Part shown: positions 16,512-24,640 of the stretch, one piece after another
How the letters are laid out: every line of letters begins with the position of its first letter
How positions within the stretch are numbered: position 1 is the stretch's first letter
Source of the DNA: Gammaproteobacteria bacterium
GTDB taxonomy: Bacteria; Pseudomonadota; Gammaproteobacteria; Pseudomonadales; Azotimanducaceae
Direction of reading: 5' to 3'
DNA length: 64,000 bases
NCBI GenBank assembly: GCA_030425195.1
Contig: JAUIAV010000002.1
Span: 124,001 to 188,000 of the forward strand
Notes under the pieces: model-generated
Database searches by the model: none
Seen by the model: only the letters and a program-made list of their open reading frames with translations
What the model was told of the DNA's origin: nothing
Position numbers and translations under genes: made by a program

Positions 16512-18149
16512 GTGCCTAACCTCATCTGCCGCGGTCTGTCGTTCACCTACGGCAGCAGCGAATCCACACTTTTTCATGAACTCGATCTGATCATCGACAC
16601 CCGCTGGCGGGCTGCGCTCGTCGGCGCGAACGGACGCGGCAAAACCACGCTGCTCCGGTTGCTGGCAGGGGAGCTGACCCCGGACCGGGGCGAGATCGAA
16701 CGCCCCGTCCGTACCCTGCGATTCTCGGATGCGGCGGATCCGGCACTCAGCGTCTGGGAGGCGGCCCGGGCCGTGGCCGGTCCGTTCCGGGCCTGGGAAC
16801 AGGAGATCGATCGGCTGCTCGCGCTCGGAGACGAGCCTGCGCTCGTCCGCTACGGTGAGCTGGAGAACCTGTATCGGACCCGGGGCGGGTATGAGATCGA
16901 CGTGCGCCTGGCGGTGGAGCTGTCTGCCCTCGACATGCCGGAGACCCTCTTCCAGCGCCCGCTGGGCAGTCTGTCCGGCGGCGAGCAGACCCGGTGCCTG
17001 CTGGCGGGACTTTTCGCTTCGACGGACGCCTACCCGCTGATCGATGAGCCCACCAATCACCTGGATCTCGCGGGCCGCCGCCTGCTGGCCGACTACCTGG
17101 CGTCGAAGCCCGGTTTCCTGCTGGTTTCGCATGACCGGGCCTTCCTGGATGCAGCCATCGACCACGTCATCGCGCTGAATCCGGACACGGTGGACGTGCA
17201 GCGTTCCGACTACAGCACCTGGCGGCGCGAGCATCTCGGTCGCCTGGAGGATCAGGCGCACGCGAACCGGCTGGCGCGGAAGGAGATCCGGCGGCTCGAG
17301 GACGCCGCCCGATCGAGGCGGGCGGGAGCCGAGGCCCGGGAGGCCGACAAGACGGCGCACGGCAGGCGGACCCTGCCTTCGGAACGCGGTGGCGACAGCG
17401 GTTTCATCGGGGCCCGGGCGGCGAGACAGATGAAACGGGCGCTGGCGGCCGAACGCCGGGCAGACCGGGCGGCGGACGTTCGGCGGGAGACACTCATCGA
17501 CATGGAAAAGCAGTATCCGCTCAGGGTCCCGGAGCCGCCGACGCCACCGCCGCGCCGGGAGCCGCTCATCCGGGCCAGCGCTTTGAGCGTGGGGTGGACG
17601 TCCGGTCTGTTCGAGCCGGTCAGCTTCGAGCTGCGTGCGGGGGAGCGTCTGGCTCTGCTGGGTGCCAATGGCAGCGGCAAAACCAGTCTGCTGGACCTGC
17701 TCACGGGTGAAAGCGGGCTCGTCCCAGCAGGAGACTGGCATCTCCACGGCAGGGTCCGGCTGTCGCGTGCCTGGCAGATTCCGCGCTGGCGCCGGGGTCT
17801 GCTCCGGACGCGTCTGGCGGACGCGGGGCTGGACGAGTCGTTCTTCCGGCAGGTGATGGCAGCACTCGGGGTGCGTGGCGAGGTGCTCGATGGCCCCCTG
17901 GAGCAGCTGTCTCAGGGCCAGCTCAAGAAGGTAGAGCTGGCCCGATCTCTGTGTACGCCGGCACACGTCTATCTCTGGGACGAGCCCCTGAACTATCTGG
18001 ACGTGGATGCCCGGGAGCGGATCGAAGCGGCTTTACTTGCCGCCGAGGCGGCCTTTATCTTCGTCGAGCATGACGCCGCTTTCGTCGATCGCCTGGCCAC
18101 CGGCCGGGTGACGCTGATACCGGCGCGTGAGGAAAACGGACCTGAATGA
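16512..18149 (+). CDS. ABC-F family ATPase, Lsa-like
   Basis: A 545-residue protein with two ABC domains and no membrane segments, as in ribosome-acting ABC-F proteins. Domain 1 has Walker A GANGRGKT, signature LSGGEQTR and Walker B LIDEPTNHLD. Domain 2 has GANGSGKT, signature LSQGQLKK and LWDEPLNYLDV. The linker (about residues 240-345) is Arg/Ala/Glu-rich and helical. The DEPLNYLD wording is characteristic of Lsa-type antibiotic-resistance ABC-F proteins, which eject drugs from the ribosome. GTG start with GGAGG upstream. Resistance is inference; housekeeping ABC-F members exist too. Confidence 0.85.
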   Translation: MPNLICRGLSFTYGSSESTLFHELDLIIDTRWRAALVGANGRGKTTLLRLLAGELTPDRGEIERPVRTLRFSDAADPALSVWEAARAVAGPFRAWEQEIDRLLALGDEPALVRYGELENLYRTRGGYEIDVRLAVELSALDMPETLFQRPLGSLSGGEQTRCLLAGLFASTDAYPLIDEPTNHLDLAGRRLLADYLASKPGFLLVSHDRAFLDAAIDHVIALNPDTVDVQRSDYSTWRREHLGRLEDQAHANRLARKEIRRLEDAARSRRAGAEAREADKTAHGRRTLPSERGGDSGFIGARAARQMKRALAAERRADRAADVRRETLIDMEKQYPLRVPEPPTPPPRREPLIRASALSVGWTSGLFEPVSFELRAGERLALLGANGSGKTSLLDLLTGESGLVPAGDWHLHGRVRLSRAWQIPRWRRGLLRTRLADAGLDESFFRQVMAALGVRGEVLDGPLEQLSQGQLKKVELARSLCTPAHVYLWDEPLNYLDVDARERIEAALLAAEAAFIFVEHDAAFVDRLATGRVTLIPAREENGPE

Positions 18150-18162
18150 ACGGGAGCCTGAA

Positions 18163-18579
18163 ATGAGCAGGGAGCGCACGTTCGAGCTGGAACGGCTCGA
18201 TCATCTGGTGCTGCGGACGAATGACGCGGAACGTCTCATCGCGTTCTATCGCGGCCTCGGGTGTGAGGTCGTGCGCCGGGTGGCGCGGATGAATCTGACC
18301 CAGCTGGCCGCCGGCGCCTCCATGATCGACATCATCGGCACGGACGTGAGCGATACGGAGGCAGGGCGCAATCTGGATCATTTCGCCCTGAGGGTGGCGC
18401 CTTTCGATCGGGAAGCCATCCTCACCTTCTGCGAAACTCATGGGATACCCGCCGAAGCACCGGAGCCTCTGCTCCTGGGCGCGGACGGATATGGACCGGC
18501 CGTCTACATCGAAGATCCGGACGGTAACTGGGTGGAGCTCAAAGGACCGCCGGAAAAGCCGCGCCCGGATCAGTCCTGA
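18163..18579 (+). CDS. VOC-family (glyoxalase/dioxygenase-fold) protein
   Basis: A 138-residue vicinal-oxygen-chelate protein with two beta-alpha-beta-beta-beta repeats. LDHLVLRTND opens the first and LDHFALRVAP the second, each giving a metal-ligand His. VYIEDPDGNWVELKG is the C-terminal hallmark with the Glu ligand. The start is the ATG preceded by GGGAG; the track start 12 codons earlier lies inside the ABC-F gene. Its 3' end overlaps the convergent MOSC gene by 10 bases. Substrate is unknown: it may be a lyase, a dioxygenase or a binding protein. Confidence 0.82.
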   Translation: MSRERTFELERLDHLVLRTNDAERLIAFYRGLGCEVVRRVARMNLTQLAAGASMIDIIGTDVSDTEAGRNLDHFALRVAPFDREAILTFCETHGIPAEAPEPLLLGADGYGPAVYIEDPDGNWVELKGPPEKPRPDQS

Positions 18580-19211
18580 TTCAGCTTCGCGAGTGCCTTC
18601 TCCCACCCGGTGCGGGTACGGGTGTCGATGGGCGCATCGAGAAAGCGCTCGAGCTCGCTGCGTGACAGCTTCCGATGCGCGGCCCGGAATACGTCGAGAA
18701 TGGTCACTTCGCCGGCGGCGGCGTCATCGAGCCGGAACGCTTCGCCGGCACACAGGCTGCCGGGCCGGATGACGCGGCAGTAGACGCCCGGACGCTCGGC
18801 CTGCATGAACTGCCGGGCGAATGCGGCGCTGCCCATCCGCTGCGCCAGCGTGTTGCACGGAATCCGCGGCGCGCAGGCCTCGAGAATCACGTGCTCGAAG
18901 ATCAGACGGGTACCGATGGCGATATCGGCTGCGGGCAGGCCCTCGAGTGTGAGGTTTTCGCCGAAAGCACCCCATGGCACGGCCCTGCCCAGCGACTCCG
19001 ACCACCATTCGTAGTCTTCGCTCCGGTACAGGTACACGGCCTGATCCGGGCCGCCGTGATGCCGGGTGTCGACGATGGTATCGCCCGAGAGTCCGAGCGC
19101 GCCGACTTCGACCGGGCCCATGACCGGAGTCTTGAAGATCCCGGTCTCGCCATCGAAGCTGGACCCCTTCAGGGCTGCTCTGTGGCCGACGTTTACCGAT
19201 TCGATCTGCAT
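18570..19211 (-). CDS. MOSC-domain protein, YiiM-like
   Basis: A 213-residue protein of the molybdenum cofactor sulfurase C-terminal (MOSC) superfamily. Seen are the early GIFKTPV segment, the DTRHHGGPDQAVYLY motif, WGAFGENLTLEGL, and the conserved Cys in PRIPCNTLAQRM that would carry persulfide or contact molybdopterin. YiiM-type proteins take part in N-hydroxylated-base detoxification. It lies 16 bases downstream of a second, longer MOSC gene on the same strand; the two are probably co-transcribed. Confidence 0.85.
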   Translation of the reverse strand: MQIESVNVGHRAALKGSSFDGETGIFKTPVMGPVEVGALGLSGDTIVDTRHHGGPDQAVYLYRSEDYEWWSESLGRAVPWGAFGENLTLEGLPAADIAIGTRLIFEHVILEACAPRIPCNTLAQRMGSAAFARQFMQAERPGVYCRVIRPGSLCAGEAFRLDDAAAGEVTILDVFRAAHRKLSRSELERFLDAPIDTRTRTGWEKALAKLNQD

Positions 19212-19227
19212 GATTCTGCGCGCCCGT

Positions 19228-20085
19228 TCAGATCAGCGTGACCGGATCCCCTTGCTTCACCGCCCCCGGCCTGGTGACAGAGGCGTAGACGCCGAGGTCC
19301 CCGCCGTTCTCCCTCACCAGGGTGCGCATGATCCCGGGATCCTTCGGCAGGTCGCCGAAACCGTGGGTCGTCATCACGCAGCGGGGGCAGTCCATGGTGA
19401 TCTCGAGCTCGGCACTCCCCACTCGCAACCCTCTGCCCACCCATGACCGTTCGGGATAGGGGGCATCGGACCCGGTTTCGATCAGCAGATTCGGCCGGAA
19501 TCGGGCCACCCGGAAGGCCTGGTCGGGTGCAGCTTCGGTCAGCGTCGCCAGTGACTCCGTCGTCATCACCAGCAGCGGGAAGGCGTCGAAATAGGTGCCC
19601 GGGGGCGATTCGAATTCCATCAGGAACTCGGGAAACCTGCTCACGTCGGGCAGAGGCTCGTCCGCCGTTCGGCCGAACACGCGGCGGAACTCGGCTTCCT
19701 GATCCTCGAGCACCGGCGCCCCGCGCCGGTAGTGGTCCAGCTGATCGGCGGGCAGCAGGGGCCAGACGGTGAGCGGGCTGCCCACCAGCGCGCTGAGCCG
19801 GGCCGGTGTCCCGGCGTCGCTGATGAGCGCCGTGGTGCCGTCCGGCAGGGAGATCTCCGCGGCGATGGAGCCCTCTTCCGGTGGATCGTCCGGATAGCGC
19901 GCCGAGCACTGCATCAGCTCGGGAAAACGCTTGCCACCGCGGATGCCGCCACGTTCCTCGTCCCGGACTGCCCAGGCCCGGTCGCCCGGCACGCCTCTGG
20001 GGCCGATCCGGAGTGCTTCGAGCGCCTCGCCACCCATGCTCTTCACGGGGTAACGGAACAGGCCGCGTATGGTACCGATGTTCAT
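19228..20085 (-). CDS. MOSC-domain protein, YcbX-like
   Basis: A 285-residue protein with an N-terminal MOSC_N beta-barrel (LFRYPVKSMGGEAL, GPRGVPGDRAWAV) and a C-terminal MOSC domain with FRPNLLIE and MDCPRCVMTT, whose Cys pair is the active region. It resembles the MOSC part of YcbX and of mitochondrial amidoxime reductase but lacks YcbX's C-terminal 2Fe-2S ferredoxin domain. A GAGAGG site supports the ATG chosen, 21 codons inside the track ORF. Likely a molybdenum-cofactor-binding reductase component. Confidence 0.82.
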   Translation of the reverse strand: MNIGTIRGLFRYPVKSMGGEALEALRIGPRGVPGDRAWAVRDEERGGIRGGKRFPELMQCSARYPDDPPEEGSIAAEISLPDGTTALISDAGTPARLSALVGSPLTVWPLLPADQLDHYRRGAPVLEDQEAEFRRVFGRTADEPLPDVSRFPEFLMEFESPPGTYFDAFPLLVMTTESLATLTEAAPDQAFRVARFRPNLLIETGSDAPYPERSWVGRGLRVGSAELEITMDCPRCVMTTHGFGDLPKDPGIMRTLVRENGGDLGVYASVTRPGAVKQGDPVTLI

Positions 20086-20116
20086 TTGCCTCTCCGATGG
20101 GTCCGGGAAAACGCAG

Positions 20117-20137
20117 TTTGGCACACCGCCTGCCAAA
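20117..20137 (+). promoter_or_regulatory. Perfect dyad TTTGGCA-N7-TGCCAAA, also a sigma-54-like element
   Basis: A 7-bp perfect inverted repeat with a 7-base centre lies between the MOSC and RND genes, 95 bases before the RND start. It could be an operator. On the plus strand the same bases read TGGCACACCGCCTGC, with GG and GC at the exact -24/-12 spacing of a sigma-54 promoter, though the T-rich -12 side is only partly matched. Which reading is right cannot be decided here. Confidence 0.35.
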
Positions 20138-20231
20138 GCCCCAGGCACCTCCGCGTCTCTCCGGGTTTTCCAGGGGGGCGCGGGGTCAGGGCAGATGGTA
20201 ATGTCTTGCCGCCTGAATACGCCCGACTGAC

Positions 20232-23200
20232 ATGCTGAACCGGATCCTGACCCAAACCCTGGACGGGGGCCTGCCGCTGCTGCTCATGGCAGCGGCACTG
20301 CTGCTGGGGGCGTTCGCGCTCCTGGTCACACCCCGGGAGGAGGAGCCTCAGATCGTGGTGCCGAGCGCCGACGTGCTGATCGACGCCCCCGGCCTGTCGG
20401 CCCGGCAGGTGGAGCGACTGGTGGCGACACCGGTTGAGAAGCTCCTGGCCCAGATCGATGGCGTCGAGCACGTGTACTCCACCTCCTGGAGCGGTCGGGC
20501 CATGGTGAGCGTCAGCTTCTACGTGGGCGAAGACCGGGAAGACTCCCTGCTGAAGCTCTACAGCAAGATCTACTCGCACCAGGATCAGGTACCGGCTGCG
20601 GTCACCGGCTGGGTGGTGAAGCCGGTGGAGGTGGACGACGTGCCGATTCTCACGGCCACACTTCATGCCACGGCCCCGGAGATCGGCGGCTTCGAGCTCC
20701 GCCGCCTGGCCGAGGAAGTGGCTTCCCACCTGCAGAGCGTGCCGGAAACTAATCGTATCGAAGTGATCGGTGGGCATCCGCGGGAACTCTCCGTGACCCT
20801 GCAGCCCATCGCCATGGCGGGCCGGCTCACTAGTCTGGATGACGTGCTCATGGCCATCGAGCGTTCGAACGTGCGTACGTTGTCCGGCGGCGTCGATCAG
20901 CAGGGAGAGCGGATCCTGCTCGAGCTGGACAGCCGGATCGGGACCGCGACGGATCTTGAGAACCTGGTCGTGAACGTGGTGGACGGCGTTCCCGTGCGGC
21001 TGAAGGAAATCGCCGAGATCCGCGACGGATCCGCTGAGCCCGCGTACCATACCTGGCTCCGCTTCGCCGGAGAGCCCGAGAGCCGTCCCGCCGTGAACAT
21101 CGCCATTGCCAAACGGCGCGGGGCGAACGCCGTCACGGTTGCCGGCGATCTGCGCGAACGTATGGAGGTACTGGCCGCCAGCGTCTTTCCGGAAGGTGTG
21201 GCTTTCGAGATCACCCGCGATTACGGGGCCACGGCGAATCAGAAGATTTCGGATCTGATCGTGAGCCTGGGGGTGGCCATCGTCATCGTGGTGGCGCTGA
21301 TCGGGATCACGCTCGGCTGGCGGGCAGCACTGGTGGTGGCTCTGGCGGTGCCCGTCTGCTACGGCATCACTCTGATGCTGGGATTCGCGGCGGGGTACAC
21401 CATCAACCGGGTCACTCTCTTCGCCCTCATTCTGGCGCTCGGCCTGCTGGTGGACGATCCCATCACCGGGGTGGACAACATCGAGCGGCATCTGGGCCGC
21501 GGGGCGGATGCGGCGAAGTCGGTGATCGATGCGATTACCGAGATCCGGAACCCCCTCATCATGTCCACGATCGCCGTGGTCATCGTCTTCATTCCCATGA
21601 GTTTCATCACCGGCATGATGGGGCCGTACATGTCCCCCATGGCGTTCAACGTGCCGGTCGCCGTGATCACCAGCACGCTGGTGGCTTTCCTCGTCACGCC
21701 CTGGCTGGGTCTGAAGCTGCTCCGACCGGCGGCAGAAAACCGGGCGGACCTGCCGTTCGAGGCGCCTCCGGGTCTGTATGCCAGGCTGGCTGAGCCGCTG
21801 CTCACCCACCGGAAGCGTGCCATCGGTTTCCTGGTGACGCTCGCGGTGCTGTTCGTGGTCAGCGCGCTGATGCCGTTCCTGCGGGTGGTGCCGCTCAAGC
21901 TCCTGCCTTACGACAACAAGAACGAGTTCCAGATCGTCATCGACATGCCGGAGGGTACGACGCTCGAAGCAACGGATGCCCTGGCCGGCGACCTGGCCGC
22001 TTATCTGGCGGGCGTGGACGAGGTGCGGGCGATCAATGCTTTCGTGGGCACCCATGCCCCGATGGATTTCAACGGCATGATCCGACGCTACTACCATCGC
22101 AGCCGGACTCACGAAGGCGCGCTGCACGTGCTGCTGGCAGAGCGCCTCGCCCGGCCCGATCAGTCGCATGCGCTGATTCTCCGCCTGCGGCCGGCCCTGG
22201 AGGCGATCGCCGCCCGGCACGGCGGCAGCGCAAAGATCGTGGAGGTGCCGCCCGGCCCGCCGGTGATCGCAAGCATCGTGGCCGAGGTATACGGCAGTCC
22301 GACCACGCCCTACGACGTGCTCATCCAGGCCGCCAGGCGCACGGCAACACGGCTCGAGGCGGAACCGGGGGTGGTGGACGTGGACGTGAGTGCCGAGTCG
22401 GAAAGCCCACGCTGGGTGCTCCGACCCGATCAGGAAAAGGCCGCGCTCTCAGGCATCGGTCCGGACACCATGCGCCAGGCGCTGGATCTGCTCGCGGACG
22501 GCACCGTGGCCGGCTATGGCAGCGCGCCGGACGAAGCGGTCCCCCTGCCGATCCGTCTGAAGGTACCCTACGAGGACCGCGGAGCATTCGGTCAGCTGTT
22601 CATCAAGGGGCAGCCGGGCATCACCAAGCTGCGGGAGCGGGGATCCGTCACGGATGCGGCGACCCCGCTGGTCCCCATGTCCGAGCTGGTCGAGCGTCTC
22701 GAGCTGCCCGCGGAGCAGCCGATCTATCACAAGGATCTCAAGTCCGTCGCCTATGTCTTTGCGGAAGTCGCCGGCCGGGTCCCCGCGGCCGTCGTTTACG
22801 ACCTGGCTGCCGATCTCACCACCGATGGCGCTGTCGGTGACGCGTCCGGGAGGCCGCTGGCGGGGCGCACCTACTTCACTTCCGGCGGCGGGATACCCTG
22901 GGCGGTGCCGGAGGACGTGACCGTACGCTGGTCCGGGGAGGGTGAATGGAACATCACCATCCGGGTGTTCCGTGATCTGGGCATCGCCTTCGGTGTCGCG
23001 CTCGTCGGACTCTTTGCCGTCATCCGTCTGCAGACGGGCCTGACGTCTCTCACGTTCATCATCATGCTGGCCATACCGCTGACCGTCATCGGCATCATGC
23101 CCGGGTTCTGGTTTCTGAACATGCTCGCCGCCGGAGAGATCAACGGTTACTCGGACCCGGTGCTTTTCACCGCCACCGCCATGATCGGCATGATTGCCCT

Positions 23201-23531
23201 GGCGGGCATCGTGGTCCGCAACTCGCTCATTCTGGTGGAATTCGTAGAGCAGGCCCGCGAACGAGGCCAGGACGTTCATTCGGCGCTGCTCGAAGCCGGC
23301 CGGCTGCGGGCCAGGCCCGTGCTGCTGACCGCAGGAACGACGCTGCTCGGCAACCTGGTGATCACGCTGGACCCGATCTTCTCCGGGCTGGCCTGGGCCA
23401 TCATCTTCGGCGTCCTGGCCTCCACGGTGTTCACGCTGTTCGTGGTGCCCGTGGTCTATGCACTCGTTTACGGCGAAGCCCGAACGCCGCTGCACACAGA
23501 CAACCAAGGAGACCCCCATGAGCTGGCGTAG
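20232..23531 (+). CDS. RND-family efflux transporter (AcrB/HAE1-like)
   Basis: Inner-membrane proton-driven exporter of 1099 residues. After the first helix come two porter regions and two groups of transmembrane helices. TM4 contains LGLLVDDPITGVDNIE, keeping the Asp-Asp proton relay but in an unusual setting, since the usual motif is VDDAIVVVEN. The TM10 Lys position reads VVRNSLILVEF, with Arg, as in many non-AcrB members. EEEPQIVVP and PVEKLL near the N-terminus are family hallmarks. The periplasmic adaptor gene follows and overlaps by 14 bases, the reverse of the usual adaptor-first order. No TolC-type outer-membrane channel is present in the window. Confidence 0.9.
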   Translation: MLNRILTQTLDGGLPLLLMAAALLLGAFALLVTPREEEPQIVVPSADVLIDAPGLSARQVERLVATPVEKLLAQIDGVEHVYSTSWSGRAMVSVSFYVGEDREDSLLKLYSKIYSHQDQVPAAVTGWVVKPVEVDDVPILTATLHATAPEIGGFELRRLAEEVASHLQSVPETNRIEVIGGHPRELSVTLQPIAMAGRLTSLDDVLMAIERSNVRTLSGGVDQQGERILLELDSRIGTATDLENLVVNVVDGVPVRLKEIAEIRDGSAEPAYHTWLRFAGEPESRPAVNIAIAKRRGANAVTVAGDLRERMEVLAASVFPEGVAFEITRDYGATANQKISDLIVSLGVAIVIVVALIGITLGWRAALVVALAVPVCYGITLMLGFAAGYTINRVTLFALILALGLLVDDPITGVDNIERHLGRGADAAKSVIDAITEIRNPLIMSTIAVVIVFIPMSFITGMMGPYMSPMAFNVPVAVITSTLVAFLVTPWLGLKLLRPAAENRADLPFEAPPGLYARLAEPLLTHRKRAIGFLVTLAVLFVVSALMPFLRVVPLKLLPYDNKNEFQIVIDMPEGTTLEATDALAGDLAAYLAGVDEVRAINAFVGTHAPMDFNGMIRRYYHRSRTHEGALHVLLAERLARPDQSHALILRLRPALEAIAARHGGSAKIVEVPPGPPVIASIVAEVYGSPTTPYDVLIQAARRTATRLEAEPGVVDVDVSAESESPRWVLRPDQEKAALSGIGPDTMRQALDLLADGTVAGYGSAPDEAVPLPIRLKVPYEDRGAFGQLFIKGQPGITKLRERGSVTDAATPLVPMSELVERLELPAEQPIYHKDLKSVAYVFAEVAGRVPAAVVYDLAADLTTDGAVGDASGRPLAGRTYFTSGGGIPWAVPEDVTVRWSGEGEWNITIRVFRDLGIAFGVALVGLFAVIRLQTGLTSLTFIIMLAIPLTVIGIMPGFWFLNMLAAGEINGYSDPVLFTATAMIGMIALAGIVVRNSLILVEFVEQARERGQDVHSALLEAGRLRARPVLLTAGTTLLGNLVITLDPIFSGLAWAIIFGVLASTVFTLFVVPVVYALVYGEARTPLHTDNQGDPHELA

Positions 23532-24570
23532 CTGGCTGCTGGCGCTCGCCGCCACGGCCTTTCTCATCCTGGTCATGGCGTATTTTTCCGGTGCGTTCAC
23601 CGAAAACGCCACGGTGAACGGCGTCGAGCGTGAACGGCTGGCCGGTGAGCGGGTGACGCTCTCCCTGGAAACCGTCCCCGTTGTAGAGCCGGTACCCGGT
23701 ACCGTGAGTGCCACGGACGAGACTCTGGTGGGTTCCCGCATTCTCGCGTCCATCACCCGCATGCACGTGCGCTCCGGCGACCGGGTGGAGCGGGGTGACC
23801 TGCTGGTAGAGTTCGACGACTCCGCTCAGCGCTCGGTGCTCGCACAGCGGCAGCAGGCCGAGGCGAGCTCGGCGGCCGCCTTCGAAGAGGCCGGACTGGC
23901 CCGGGACCGGGCCGTGAAACTGTTCGAGTCCGGCAATCTGTCCCGGGCGGACTACGACCGGGCGCTGACGGCCTACCGGGTGCAGGAGGCGGAGCTGGAA
24001 CGGGCGCGCCGGGCGGTGGCCGAGGCTCAGGCACAGCTGGACTATACGAAGATCACCGCACCCATCAGCGGCACCATCGTCGACCGGTTTGCGGAAGCTG
24101 GGGATACGGTCACCCCGGGTCAGGCGCTGCTGCGCCTGTTCAATCCCGGCCGGCTGCGCGTGGAGGCCCTGCTCCGCGAGTCTCTGATCAGCCGGGTGCA
24201 GCAGGGTCAGGTCCTCGGGGCACGGATCGGCGCTCTGGATCTCTCCGTGGAGGCGGTGGTCGAGGAAATCGTACCGACGGCGGATCCCGGCTCCCGCAGT
24301 TTCCTGATCAAAGCGCTGCTGCCCAAGCAGGCGGATCTCTATCCGGGCATGTTCGCACGGCTTGAGATACCCGTGGGAGAGCGTCCGCGTCTGGCGGTGC
24401 CGGAGGCGGCACTGATCCGAACCGGTCAGCTTCTGTTCGTCTACGTGGAGGACGATGCCGGCAACGCGATCCGGCGGACGGTGCGCACCGGAGCGGTGGA
24501 CGGCGGACGGGTGGAGGTGATCTCGGGGCTGACCGCCGGCGACATGGTCATCGTCCCCGACGATGGCTGA
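23518..24570 (+). CDS. RND periplasmic adaptor (membrane fusion protein)
   Basis: A 350-residue HlyD/AcrA-type adaptor. It has an N-terminal membrane anchor (WLLALAATAFLILVMAYF), a lipoyl half GSRILASITRMHVRSGDRVERGDLL, a helical hairpin of about residues 95-165 rich in Ala/Arg/Glu, the second lipoyl half YTKITAPISGTI, then beta-barrel and membrane-proximal domains ending in GLTAGDMVIVPD. Start is the ATG with AAGGAG upstream, lying within the end of the RND gene, so the two are coupled. It should link that pump to an outer-membrane channel encoded elsewhere. Confidence 0.9.
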   Translation: MSWRSWLLALAATAFLILVMAYFSGAFTENATVNGVERERLAGERVTLSLETVPVVEPVPGTVSATDETLVGSRILASITRMHVRSGDRVERGDLLVEFDDSAQRSVLAQRQQAEASSAAAFEEAGLARDRAVKLFESGNLSRADYDRALTAYRVQEAELERARRAVAEAQAQLDYTKITAPISGTIVDRFAEAGDTVTPGQALLRLFNPGRLRVEALLRESLISRVQQGQVLGARIGALDLSVEAVVEEIVPTADPGSRSFLIKALLPKQADLYPGMFARLEIPVGERPRLAVPEAALIRTGQLLFVYVEDDAGNAIRRTVRTGAVDGGRVEVISGLTAGDMVIVPDDG

Positions 24571-24640
24571 CGCCGGACGGCTGTTTCCTGCCGGATCGAC
24601 ATCTGGTTAGACTCGGGTGTCTGCAGGGGGGAGGATGCTC

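Noticed and set aside
16320-17966. 548-aa minus-strand ORF
   Set aside because: Shadow of the ABC-F gene; no recognisable motif.
20082-22220. 712-aa minus-strand ORF
   Set aside because: His/Gln/Arg-rich shadow of the RND pump; overlaps two real gene starts.
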